From positions 49,850 through 113,849 of the forward strand of contig JAIBBE010000001.1 in the NCBI GenBank assembly GCA_019694835.1: a DNA stretch of 64,000 nucleotides, written 5' to 3'. This document shows, in pieces, positions 9,351 through 18,600 of this stretch. The translations under genes and the position numbers were made by a program. How positions within the stretch are numbered: position 1 is the stretch's first letter; every line of letters starts with the position of its first letter. This DNA comes from Fimbriimonadaceae bacterium. Lineage in GTDB: Bacteria; Armatimonadota; Fimbriimonadia; Fimbriimonadales; Fimbriimonadaceae. The notes beneath the pieces are model-generated. The model did not search any database. It was given only the letters and a program-made list of their open reading frames with translations, and was not told the origin of the DNA.

Positions 9351-9685
9351 AGGGCCTTGCCCGACCTTCTCGGTCGCCGCCGCTTCTCGGTAAGCTGCTT
9401 CTGCAAAGGTAGATCGAGGCTTCCCAGTCTGTCGAGCAGGGCCTGCAATTCGGGGAGAGCGGGATACCGAGGATTTAGCCGGACCCGACGGGTCTTGCCT
9501 TCTTCGGCGGCTACCACGATCCCCGCGATTTCGAAGCTCTCGATCGCCGCTTGAACGCGGCTGAGACTCTTTCCAATGACTTTCGCCACCTCTGAGGCAT
9601 GAGTCTCGCCAAGCATGCCAATCACGAGCAATGTGCTCGTTCGAGAAGCCGTGCCAAAGAGTCCAAGGGGTATACGTGTTGCCAT
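9347..9685 (-). CDS. Winged-helix DNA-binding protein (regulator/antitoxin partner)
   Basis: 112 residues with a MarR/ArsR-like winged helix (about 15-75, containing HASEVAKVIGKSLSRVQ). The basic tail is KRRRPRRSGK. It overlaps the nucleotidyltransferase start by four bases. Tandem hairpin operators (9699-9734) lie directly upstream, so the pair probably has its own autoregulated promoter inside the larger operon. Confidence 0.75.
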   Translation of the reverse strand: MATRIPLGLFGTASRTSTLLVIGMLGETHASEVAKVIGKSLSRVQAAIESFEIAGIVVAAEEGKTRRVRLNPRYPALPELQALLDRLGSLDLPLQKQLTEKRRRPRRSGKAL

Positions 9686-9698
9686 CGCTCAAAAATCT

Positions 9699-9734
9699 AC
9701 CCGTTTTTCGGGTGATATCACCCGTTTTTCGGGT
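9699..9734. promoter_or_regulatory. Tandem palindromic operator upstream of the winged-helix gene
   Basis: Two identical 15-bp inverted repeats ACCCG-TTTTT-CGGGT at 9699-9713 and 9720-9734, separated by GATATC so that the whole is a larger palindrome centred on CGGGTGATATCACCCG. It is 14 bases upstream of the winged-helix start. Such a doubled site is typical of a dimeric autorepressor. Confidence 0.65.
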
Positions 9735-9760
9735 GGTCATTCTCGGGCATGTATGCCTAG

Positions 9761-10981
9761 TCATAGCTCCAGTTGCCTCGCGTCAGGCCCTTGCGCGGCG
9801 ACGTACTCATCGAATACCCCCTTGAGGTTGGGGAATAAGCGCTGGGCTTTCTCCAAGAAATCTTCGTCCTGGAGCGACTCATAGGTCACGCCTCGAAAGA
9901 TGACCCTTGACTTCATTTCACGGACGTGCTGATCGACGCTTCCAAAGATCTTGGTGAGCTTCTCCGTAAGGAAGTCGGTCGCACCAAGGTCGGGTTGCCA
10001 CTTCCTTTGCCTCAACAACTCGTCGGGCGGCTTGCGTTCGAGTTCTGCGCCCAATGAGCGAGCAAGACCGGCAACGCTTCGGTCGATGCTCTCTTGGAGT
10101 GCAGCCCGCACCTCGTCCCGGTACTGATCAAGATGCAGGTCGAAGGTCTTCAGGGCCGTGTCAAGCTCATCACGGTCGCGCCGAAGAACGATCTTTCCGT
10201 ATCCGGCCAAGGTGTGCAGGTACTTCTTCTCAATCTGTTGTCGATGTTCGTCGAGTGCCTTCTCGGCTGACTTTAGGGGCCGCTCGTCACCAATGAGCTC
10301 GTAGTCGGGTTTCAGGCGTTTGCGACTGTCTTCGTCTTCGATGATCGCAAAAAAATCTGAAGGAAGGGTGACCTTCTTTCGGGACAGCTTGCAACCGCTG
10401 ACTTCCCATTCGACGAATTCGAACTGGGCATTGAAGACCCGAACTTGTCGAGCCACCTCGAAACGAAGGGGCGGATTTCCGGCAAGATCCTGCCTTACGG
10501 CGTCGATCTCGGTTTGGGAGATGCCCTCCATGCCAACCGTCTGGATAAGGCGACCGGATCGCCCGGCCCCGAGGTCGTCCAGGATCTCATGAGGGTCTTG
10601 GCCAACTTTGAGGGTGACGCCATTGACCGAACGAGTCCCTTCATCCGCCACGAGTTTCGGAATCGGGGCGAACGCGATGACATCATCGTCGGCGACCAAA
10701 AGCCCAATGCGCAAGCCGGGCTCGCTGCAGATCAGGAGGCCCTCCGATACACAGGAGGCGCGTAGGAACTCTACCGCCTCGAACGAACCGTAGCCCAGTC
10801 GGAAGACCTCCGGATCGAGGTCGAGCACCACCGAGACTCTATCGACACCGAGACCAGTCACAGCCTCGGAAAGCGCAGAGGCAAGGGCCATGTCGAGGCT
10901 TGGCGCGGCGTACGCGACCCGTGCCTGCGCATTCAAAACGAGATCGCACAGAGCGGTTTCGTCAATGGCAGTGATCGCCAC
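9761..10981 (-). CDS. PLD-like domain protein of the defence operon (catalytic motifs degenerate)
   Basis: 406 residues. The first ~150 resemble a phospholipase D fold (a VAYAAPSLD strand, then VVLDLDPEVFRLGYG and GLRIGLLVADDDVIAF). The expected HKD catalytic motif is not seen; GLRIGLLVADD occupies its place. The C-terminal half is charged and helical. Starts three bases after the DUF1156 gene, in the same operon. PLD-like proteins accompany DUF1156/DUF499 systems, so context supports the call more than sequence does. Confidence 0.55.
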   Translation of the reverse strand: MAITAIDETALCDLVLNAQARVAYAAPSLDMALASALSEAVTGLGVDRVSVVLDLDPEVFRLGYGSFEAVEFLRASCVSEGLLICSEPGLRIGLLVADDDVIAFAPIPKLVADEGTRSVNGVTLKVGQDPHEILDDLGAGRSGRLIQTVGMEGISQTEIDAVRQDLAGNPPLRFEVARQVRVFNAQFEFVEWEVSGCKLSRKKVTLPSDFFAIIEDEDSRKRLKPDYELIGDERPLKSAEKALDEHRQQIEKKYLHTLAGYGKIVLRRDRDELDTALKTFDLHLDQYRDEVRAALQESIDRSVAGLARSLGAELERKPPDELLRQRKWQPDLGATDFLTEKLTKIFGSVDQHVREMKSRVIFRGVTYESLQDEDFLEKAQRLFPNLKGVFDEYVAAQGPDARQLEL

Positions 10982-10984
10982 GCG

Positions 10985-13981
10985 TTAAACCTCCAACTCC
11001 AATTGACCGGTTCCGTCGACCGCGACCCACGAGGCACCATCGCCTTGCGACTTCGTCTCGATGTCGCTCCAACTCGATACGAGCGCGTTGTAGACGCGGG
11101 CTTCGGCGGACCACTTCTTCCGATCGCAGATCGCGTAGAGGCGATAGGCAAGCTCACGGGCGCGGTCGATGTCGAGGTCGGGTTTGGTCTCGCGGAAGCG
11201 GCGCATGAGGCGCGCCGCTGCGTCCTCGCCGCCATCGTCGAGCGCGCGGCAGAGGTATTGGGTGGCTTCCCAGATCGCGGTACGGCGATCTTTGGCGGGG
11301 TCGTAATCGGCGGGCAGTTCGTCGCGCGAAAGCAGTTCGAATCTCCCGCCGCCGAGCCGGACGAAACCGAATTCGAGCATCGCATCCGGGGCGGTGCCCC
11401 TCGCGCGGGCGATGGTATCGGCATCACCGTAGGGACCGGCTGCGAAGCCATACTGCGAAAACCACGTGACGCCAAACAGGGTCTCGGGGTCGTACCAGCC
11501 CTCCTGGGCTTCCATCAGTTCATCCAGAGCTTGGTTGATGAGCTGAAGCGCGGTGCGAACCGTCATGGGTTCGCCGCTCGCTTCGAGTACCTCAGCGTAC
11601 CGGGTAAAGATCGCCATCCCCGGCCCGATCGACGCTTGGGCCAGGTCCACCGGGGCGATGTTGGCTTCTTGAAGGTGGGCGATGGCGACCGGCAATTCCG
11701 CCTTCAGGGCTCCCACGAATTCTGTCCGCGAAACGCTCGTTGCGGTCGTTGCACGGCGTCGGCAGACGAGGACAATGCTGGAAGCGAGCGCGTTCGTACC
11801 CGACCCGATCATCCGATTGCCCAGTTCCGTGCGCATGGGCCAGGTTCCGCTCAACGCGAAGCCGGCTCGGAGCACCGCGTCCAGGAACGTCTCCCACCCC
11901 GTGCTCGACGTGCCCGTTTGTGACTCGGTTTCAGACTGCTTGAAGGCGTAGTAAATCGTGACCGGGAATCCCGGATCAGCTTGGTCCGCGATTCGGCCCA
12001 TTGCCTTCGTCATCCCGTTCAGGAAGAATGTCTCGGCCTGATCCTTACCGCCGTGGCGATAGGGCGTCGCCACCAGTTCCTCCGCCTTGGGGACGGCTAA
12101 GGTCGCAAAGAGGTCGGGATAGATGTTCTGGAGTGATCGGCGCAGCCAGACGTAAAAGAAGTCTGAAAGGTCCGCGTAACCAATGTTGTCGTAATAGGGA
12201 GGGTCCGTGGACACGATCTTCGCCACGCAGAGTTCCTGGCTAGAGGCATTCGCCTGGACGGCGCTCCCCTTGTTCGTCGAAGATGTTTGCGGAAAGGCGA
12301 GCTCCTGTGGCTTGATGATCTTCTCAAGGGCCGCGTTGTAATTAGCTAGCCACTCTCCGAACAGATTTAGTTCAGCATAGTCCCAGGTCATCGGGATGGC
12401 TTGCCTCGCAAAAGTGTTTCTGGTCGCTTGAACGACCGGAATCCAACCGCAAACCGTGGAGTTAAAGTCGGTGCACCTGCTTACAACGAAGCTAAGATAC
12501 ACGCCTATGGCATCAGCATATGCCGTTGCCCCCGAACCGCCGTCGCGGAGGGGGGTGGGGGCCTGCCCTGAGCATGCCGAAGGATCGTCGGAGAGGCCGG
12601 CGGCGAGCGCGTCGCGACGCACCTCCTCCCGCGCCTCTTGCACCAAGTCGGAGAACGTCGTCAACGCCACGAGCTGGCGGGGTGTGAAGAGGGCAGCAAA
12701 GGTCAGCAAGCCGTAATTGGGCGTCTTGAAGTCCCGAGGATTGGTCGGTAGCGCGATGTCGGGACTCCACCCGGGTTGAGCGGTTCGTGCCAGAGACTCC
12801 TGGTCCGCTGACGGCGATAAATAGACCCGCCCTCTATCGCCCTCCGCGACGATCGCCATCAGTCGCGCACCCATTCGACCTTCTTGCCCCTCCGACCGAA
12901 TGTGGTCATAGCTAACCGGCGTACTCGACATCAGGCAGGTGAAGGCTGCTCGCTTGCCAGCAGTCGTTCCGAGCTTGGCAGCCTCAACGTCCCTGGGCCT
13001 CCCAATCCTCACCATGAACCGATAACCATCCCCCTCGATTACTGGCTCGACGTAAGCCTCCTTGTTCGCCTTGGTGGAAAGCAAGAACGACGAGACGAGC
13101 GGCACGTCGACGTGCGCGAAAGCAGGGTTCGGGCTCTTGACCGTTCGTGCCCACAGCCAGGCGATCACCGTCAACTCGCGACCCAGGTACGGCTGCAAGT
13201 CGGGCCGCTCGGCGACCATCTCGGCCGTGACCTTGATCTTCGGATAGAGGTGCCCGATCCGCTTTTCCGCTTCGTCCCGCATCCACTGGCCGTAATAGCG
13301 AACATCATCCGCCAGCCCCTGCGCCCCCTTCCACGGCTTGCCCATGGCAGCCGTTCTACGCGCCTCCGGATTGACCGGGGGCCTCCCCGCAAACTTGGGT
13401 GGAATCTCGATCATCGCCTTGTTGATCAGCACCGCCACCGGGTTGAGGTCGCTTGCGTAAGCTTCGAGCCCGAGCCTCTGCGCTTCCAGCGGTATCGATC
13501 CACCGCCCGCAAAGGGGTCGTGAAGGGGAGGAGGATCGCCGCCACAACTGAGCCGGATCAGTTCCCGCGCCGGTTCGAGCACCGCTTCGTTCGTCGTATT
13601 CTCCCACTGGACGAGCTGCTCGATGAGCGTGAACAGCCGGTACCGCCGCTCTCTCGCGAGCTTCTGCTCCTTGGCCCCATCTCCTTCAAGCGGCTTGCCG
13701 TCCGCCCCCACAATCGGCTCGTCGACAAGGTGTCGATACTTGGCATGCAGCGGCAGTTCGTCGATCCGCTTTAGGTAGTCCTTCGGCGCACCCTCCTCCC
13801 CCGGATCGTCGACGATCTGGGCAAAGATCACGGCGCGACACGCCGCCAACGGTCGCCGCGCCCACCATAAATGTAGCGTGGAAGGATGCCCATGCCGAAT
13901 CGACTTCTCCCGCGCCGAAGCGATATTGACTTCTTCCAGCGGCAGCGCGACTTCGATGAGTTTCTTGCGAGGTTGATTCAT
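10985..13981 (-). CDS. DUF1156-domain DNA methyltransferase (defence system)
   Basis: 998 residues. The N-terminal DUF1156 segment (IRHGHPSTLHLWWARRP, about 28-44) precedes an SAM-binding motif DPFAGGGS (155-162) and a catalytic DPPYYDN (about 592-598). The motif order FxGxG then DPPY indicates an amino-methylating enzyme, most likely N6-adenine. DUF1156 methylases are established markers of defence cassettes. It overlaps the DUF262 gene by four bases. A palindromic-repeat insertion is translated in frame around 12535-12590 (DDPSACSGQAPTPLRDG). Confidence 0.9.
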   Translation of the reverse strand: MNQPRKKLIEVALPLEEVNIASAREKSIRHGHPSTLHLWWARRPLAACRAVIFAQIVDDPGEEGAPKDYLKRIDELPLHAKYRHLVDEPIVGADGKPLEGDGAKEQKLARERRYRLFTLIEQLVQWENTTNEAVLEPARELIRLSCGGDPPPLHDPFAGGGSIPLEAQRLGLEAYASDLNPVAVLINKAMIEIPPKFAGRPPVNPEARRTAAMGKPWKGAQGLADDVRYYGQWMRDEAEKRIGHLYPKIKVTAEMVAERPDLQPYLGRELTVIAWLWARTVKSPNPAFAHVDVPLVSSFLLSTKANKEAYVEPVIEGDGYRFMVRIGRPRDVEAAKLGTTAGKRAAFTCLMSSTPVSYDHIRSEGQEGRMGARLMAIVAEGDRGRVYLSPSADQESLARTAQPGWSPDIALPTNPRDFKTPNYGLLTFAALFTPRQLVALTTFSDLVQEAREEVRRDALAAGLSDDPSACSGQAPTPLRDGGSGATAYADAIGVYLSFVVSRCTDFNSTVCGWIPVVQATRNTFARQAIPMTWDYAELNLFGEWLANYNAALEKIIKPQELAFPQTSSTNKGSAVQANASSQELCVAKIVSTDPPYYDNIGYADLSDFFYVWLRRSLQNIYPDLFATLAVPKAEELVATPYRHGGKDQAETFFLNGMTKAMGRIADQADPGFPVTIYYAFKQSETESQTGTSSTGWETFLDAVLRAGFALSGTWPMRTELGNRMIGSGTNALASSIVLVCRRRATTATSVSRTEFVGALKAELPVAIAHLQEANIAPVDLAQASIGPGMAIFTRYAEVLEASGEPMTVRTALQLINQALDELMEAQEGWYDPETLFGVTWFSQYGFAAGPYGDADTIARARGTAPDAMLEFGFVRLGGGRFELLSRDELPADYDPAKDRRTAIWEATQYLCRALDDGGEDAAARLMRRFRETKPDLDIDRARELAYRLYAICDRKKWSAEARVYNALVSSWSDIETKSQGDGASWVAVDGTGQLELEV
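12535..12590. repeat. Dispersed repeat inserted in frame in the DUF1156 gene
   Basis: Contains GCCTGCCCTGAGC-ATG-CCGAAGGATCG, resembling the widespread CCCTGAGC...GTCGAAGGG-type dispersed repeat found in many environmental bacterial genomes. It translates as a loop-like stretch (SACSGQAPTPLRDG) between conserved parts of the methylase without breaking the frame. Confidence 0.6.
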
Positions 13982-15657
13982 GCGATCGCCTCCCCGTTGC
14001 AGAGCTTCACGATTGAGGCGTGGATCCGTTCAGCGCGATTTGCCAAGAACATGCGGTAGTCGCCCGCCACCATGTCATCGAACGAGATCAAGTGGCTCTC
14101 TAGCCGCCGGCGTATTTCCGCTTCGCCGTGAACAGACCTGTCTCGCCTTTCGGTCAAGTACCGTTCGGGGTCCTTGTCGGAAATGGTTCGATTCGTTGAC
14201 CATGTCACGAGTGCGCAGTTCAGGGATCGCTGGATCATGGAATCCTCGACCCCGTTTCGTTGGAGCATGGCGTCAGGGAAGACGTGATGATATTCGCGAC
14301 GCTTTAGGTTCTCCCGCGTGACGTGGCTCCCGTCTGCAAGATCGTATCCACCGGATCGCAGGGCGACGGCGAGGATTCCCCGCGCGGTTCGGTCCTTACG
14401 CTTTGGCCAACCAGCGACGAGAAGTTCGCCGACTTCCGGGAGTGGGTGCTCAGCCTCGTCGAACACCGTAACGGGCGTGTCACATCCTCCAATGAGAGCG
14501 GCCAGCTCACTGGCATCAACCAATGCCCTCGAGTTCGTCGCTCGCTCATATCGATTGGTGAAGAAGGCGCGCCATATGTACTTGCGCATAAGCGATCGTG
14601 CCACCCCTTCGGCATCCCCGCGCTCGGGTGCAGTCGCCCACAACCTCACCAGCACGGGAACGACGATCTCTGAGGGGATGCGCTCTTTGTCGAAGATCCG
14701 CTCCTCTTCGAGGAACTGGACCGTGCGTTTCACTCCGCGGAGGAACGAGGCCCAATTCGCCCGCATGATGGGCCCGAACTCTCTCTGCATGTAGCTAGAT
14801 TGAATCGGGGCCTTTCCTTGGAGCAGTGCGTGGGCATAAAGCGACAGGTCTTCGATCGAATAGTAGGCCTCGATTGCCGGACACGCTTCGCGAATATCGG
14901 CCACCATCTCGTGCAACGAAGACTCCATGCTTGCTTCAAGCTGGGCAACGACGATATCGTAGATCGAGAGCGGTTCCGCCGAGGTGTTCATCTTGATGAA
15001 CACATTGAGGGCCGTCTCCTTTTCCGTGTTTGCGGGAAGCGAAAGGTAGGGAACGTTGTATGTCGCGATCGTGAGCCTGACCTTACCGAGTAGCAGGTGA
15101 ATCTCTTCACGCTCGTCCGCCGACGGGACCGCCTCCTTCAACCACCGTTGAAGACTCTGAGCCGCCTCTTCGCCAGGGGCAAACAGATCGAGCGGAATCA
15201 ACCGGCGTTTCCAAAGCTCCGCGGTTCGGTTCGCCCAGAATGGCCGCGGCTCCTCGTCTCCAGGATTCTGCCACCGGGCGATCGATTTCACCCTATAGGG
15301 CAACTTCTCTTCGGGATCATCAATAAGCTCGAGGAAGTACGTGCGATGACTGTAGTTGTTGTGAAGGCCCCGCCACAGCGCTGTGAGTCGCTGTTGACCG
15401 TCAAGCAGATGCTCCGCCACCCTATCTGACGTATCGGGACCGCCCTTTATCGGCCTTGAGACGAATGGCTCGTGGTCACCGATCTCCAAGACGAGCATTG
15501 CCCCGATCGGCAGTTCCTGCAAGACCGTGTTGAAGGCCTGCGCCACATTTTCATCGGTCCAGGCCTCATGCCGCTGGAATCGCGGCAGGGCCAGCGAGCC
15601 ATTCCTCACCTTGGTGAACCAGTCAGGGAGCGTACGATTTCGGGCTTCAATAGACAT
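13978..15657 (-). CDS. DUF262 / HNH (GmrSD-like) nuclease of the defence operon
   Basis: 559 residues. DUF262 N-terminus with LPRFQRHEAW (24-33) and DGQQR (86-90), the ParB-like NTP-binding signature seen in GmrSD type IV restriction proteins. C-terminal DUF1524-like His-Me segment with YHHVFPDAML (about 452-461), followed by the conserved Asn/Lys pattern LNCALVTWSTNRTISDKDP. Starts two bases after the helicase stop. Probably the nuclease arm of the system (inference). Confidence 0.85.
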   Translation of the reverse strand: MSIEARNRTLPDWFTKVRNGSLALPRFQRHEAWTDENVAQAFNTVLQELPIGAMLVLEIGDHEPFVSRPIKGGPDTSDRVAEHLLDGQQRLTALWRGLHNNYSHRTYFLELIDDPEEKLPYRVKSIARWQNPGDEEPRPFWANRTAELWKRRLIPLDLFAPGEEAAQSLQRWLKEAVPSADEREEIHLLLGKVRLTIATYNVPYLSLPANTEKETALNVFIKMNTSAEPLSIYDIVVAQLEASMESSLHEMVADIREACPAIEAYYSIEDLSLYAHALLQGKAPIQSSYMQREFGPIMRANWASFLRGVKRTVQFLEEERIFDKERIPSEIVVPVLVRLWATAPERGDAEGVARSLMRKYIWRAFFTNRYERATNSRALVDASELAALIGGCDTPVTVFDEAEHPLPEVGELLVAGWPKRKDRTARGILAVALRSGGYDLADGSHVTRENLKRREYHHVFPDAMLQRNGVEDSMIQRSLNCALVTWSTNRTISDKDPERYLTERRDRSVHGEAEIRRRLESHLISFDDMVAGDYRMFLANRAERIHASIVKLCNGEAIA

Positions 15658-15659
15658 GT

Positions 15660-18600
15660 TTAACTCGGGATGGATGCTGCGGTGCGGAGTTCGGCTCGCG
15701 CCTTGAGTTCCGCCATTCGGTACGTCAGCGACGTAACGCCAAAGTCAGGCTCCCGCCCGAACGGCTGCGGGATGTAGATCGGCTCAAGGACCGCGTCCCC
15801 GTCGACCTCCACGATGGCGAGATAATAGTCTTCGGGCTTATTCAGCGCGACAAGCACTTCGTTCTTGGTGACACTGACGGTGTCCGCTCCTGCGAATCGC
15901 CCTTTGACCTCGATGAAGCGCAGTCCGCCATCGGGGCGGATCGACTCGATGTCGTATCCACGTCGATCCGCGCTGACATCGTGCGGAAAGAAGCCGAGAC
16001 TGCGCTCCAGTTCCATGACTGCACTCATAGCAAGGAGTTCGATACGACGGGTCTCGCGAGTCTGCGTTTCACGGTCGGTGAGCGAGTCCCCCTTCAGCTT
16101 TCGAACCAGGCCACCGGGAAGAATGAGCGCACCCCCGACCAGGATCGGGACGCCGCGCGATATTCGGCTTTCGTCATCGAGTTGAAGCATACGTCGCTTC
16201 AGGCGATCCGCGAGATCGTCGCGTCGCTGACGCGCCTTTTCCGAGTTGAGTTTCGGCTGTTTGCCCGCATCCTCGCGCAGCCTGAGTTCCTCCGCCCGCG
16301 TATCCCAGTGCGAGATTTCCGAAGTGAGTCGGGCGTGGATTTCTACGCGGGCCTTCTCGACCTGAGCCTGTCGTCGCGAATTGACCTCTTCAAAGTGCTC
16401 CGGCACGAGGTGCTGAACTGCATAGCCCACCGCCAAGGGTTCCAAGCCCTCACCTAGCCACGACAAGTCCACCTGGCCGACCAAATCAAGTTCATCTTCG
16501 TTGAGCGGACGGTAGTCGAGGTAAGGGGCTGATCCGGCGTGGCGCACTTCACCATCCGGTGAAACTTCGAGAAACTGAAACCTGCGGGAGATGATCCGCC
16601 GCTCGCCCCGTTTGTCGAGAAGCCCGTCACGGATGTCGTGCTCCAGCGCGCAAAGGACGCGCGGTATCTCTGAGTCGTCGGAATCATCGACGAGCACTGC
16701 TCCCGTCTTGAGCGTGTCACGGTACCGCTCAGAAATCAAGCTGATAACGGCATCAAGCAGCGGGTGGCCCGGACACACGAACGATGCAAGGGCCTTACCC
16801 GGGATCGTGATGAGGTCCTTCTCGAACGTGATGCGCTCGTACCGGGATAGGATCGGGTCGCCAAGCCCGCGCTCACGGTCGCGTCGCCGAATGGCGACCG
16901 GCACGTGCGCAATCTCGTAACGTCTTGGTTCGCGCTGGCGGATGCTGCCCCCCAGGTGCTCGAACGCTCGAAGGAAGAACGACTCGATGAAGTGCGGCTG
17001 CAATCGACGTGCGTCCGCTCGCTCCATGTCCTCCCGGATCTTGCGGACAGCCGTGAAGTCCATCGCGTCGTCAACGAGTGCGCGTTTCTCAATCAGATCT
17101 TGCAGCGCGCTCGTGTCGAGCGAAACGTCGATGGATCGAAGGAACTCCTGTCTCCGTTCTGGGTCGTCGCCGTAGCGCACGGCATCCAACAGCAGTTTCC
17201 ACAGTGGCTGGTCGCCGAACATGAGTTGGCCCAGCACGTCGAATACCTGTCCGCCAAGAGCTTGCCGCTCCTCTTCGAGTTTATCCAGCAACCGCCGATA
17301 AACGTCGCCTTCACGCGTTTCGTCGGCGACGAGGTTCCAGAGGTGACATACCTCTTCCTGCCCGATTCGGTGGATGCGACCGAAGCGCTGCTCCAAACGG
17401 TTCGGATTCCAAGGCAAGTCATAGTTAACCATGAGATGAGCCCGCTGCAGATTGATGCCTTCACCTGCCGCGTCAGTCGCGACGAGGATGAGAACCTCTT
17501 TGTCCTGGGTAAACAGCTCCTGCGTTTTTCGTCTGTCGTCGCGTCCCATGCCACCATGAATAGCCACCACGGCTTCGGGTCGTCCGATCGCGCTCGCGAT
17601 GCGCTCTCGCAAGTAGTTGAGCGTGTCACGGTGCTCGGTGAAGATGACCAGTTTGCGACGGCTTCCCCGTGAATCGAACATCTCCTGTCGGTTCTGCAGG
17701 AGGCTTGAAAGCTCCATCCACTTCCGGTCTTCGCCGCTGTTGCGGACCGCGAGTGCGAGCGTCTCCAATTGCTGAAGAGTTGCGATCTCCTTGCGCAACT
17801 CGTCGATGGTTTGGGCTGCCGACGCTTGGTCGATCATCTGCGCTTCCATTTCTTCAAGCTCGCTCTCGGGCAGTTCTTCGGGGTCTGCATCGTCATAGGA
17901 CATTCCCGCGATGGTCGCAAGGTCGACGGTCACGGCAAGTCCTCTCTTCTTCAATTCCTCTTCTCGCAACCGCTTTTCGAGGCGGTCTTTGCGGCGCCGA
18001 AGGGACTGGTAGATCGCTTCCGGAGATGAGGCCAATCTGCGCTGGAGAGAGGTAAGTGCAAACCCGACGTTGCCGCGAAAGCGCTCATTGGCCAGATTGT
18101 CCGCTCGGTTGAACTCCTCGCTTACGTAGGATGTAACGGCGGCGTAGAGCTTCGCCTCCATGTCACTAAGCCGATAAGGGACAGTGTAAGCGCGTCGCTC
18201 CGGAAATAGTGGCGAGCCATCGAACTTGAGCAGCTTTTCCTTCACCAATCGCCTGATGAGATCAGAGGGATCGATCTGGTGAACACCGTCCCGATCACGC
18301 CCTTCGAACCGGTCGCCGTCAAGCAGAGCGAGGAATAGCTGGAAGTCAGCGTCTTTGCCGTTATGCGGTGTCGCGGTCAGGAGGAGAAAGTTGCGTGCGA
18401 CCTCCGAGAGCATCTGTCCAAGGCGATAACGCTTCGTGTAGCTGACCTCGTCGCCCACCAGTGTCGCCGACAGTTTATGTGCCTCGTCGCAGACGATGAG
18501 GTCCCAATCGCAGGCCTTGATGAGCTCTTGGACTTCCTCGTTGCGGCTGAGCTTGTCGAGGCGGCAAATGACGAGGTTATGCTCTGAAAACCAATTGCCG

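Noticed and set aside
8796..9764. 322-codon version of the nucleotidyltransferase
   Set aside because: The first ~138 codons overlap the winged-helix gene and operator in another frame, and the family fold starts at residue 139.
16905..17672. 255-codon plus-strand frame inside the helicase
   Set aside because: Antisense shadow; the helicase frame carries all expected motifs.
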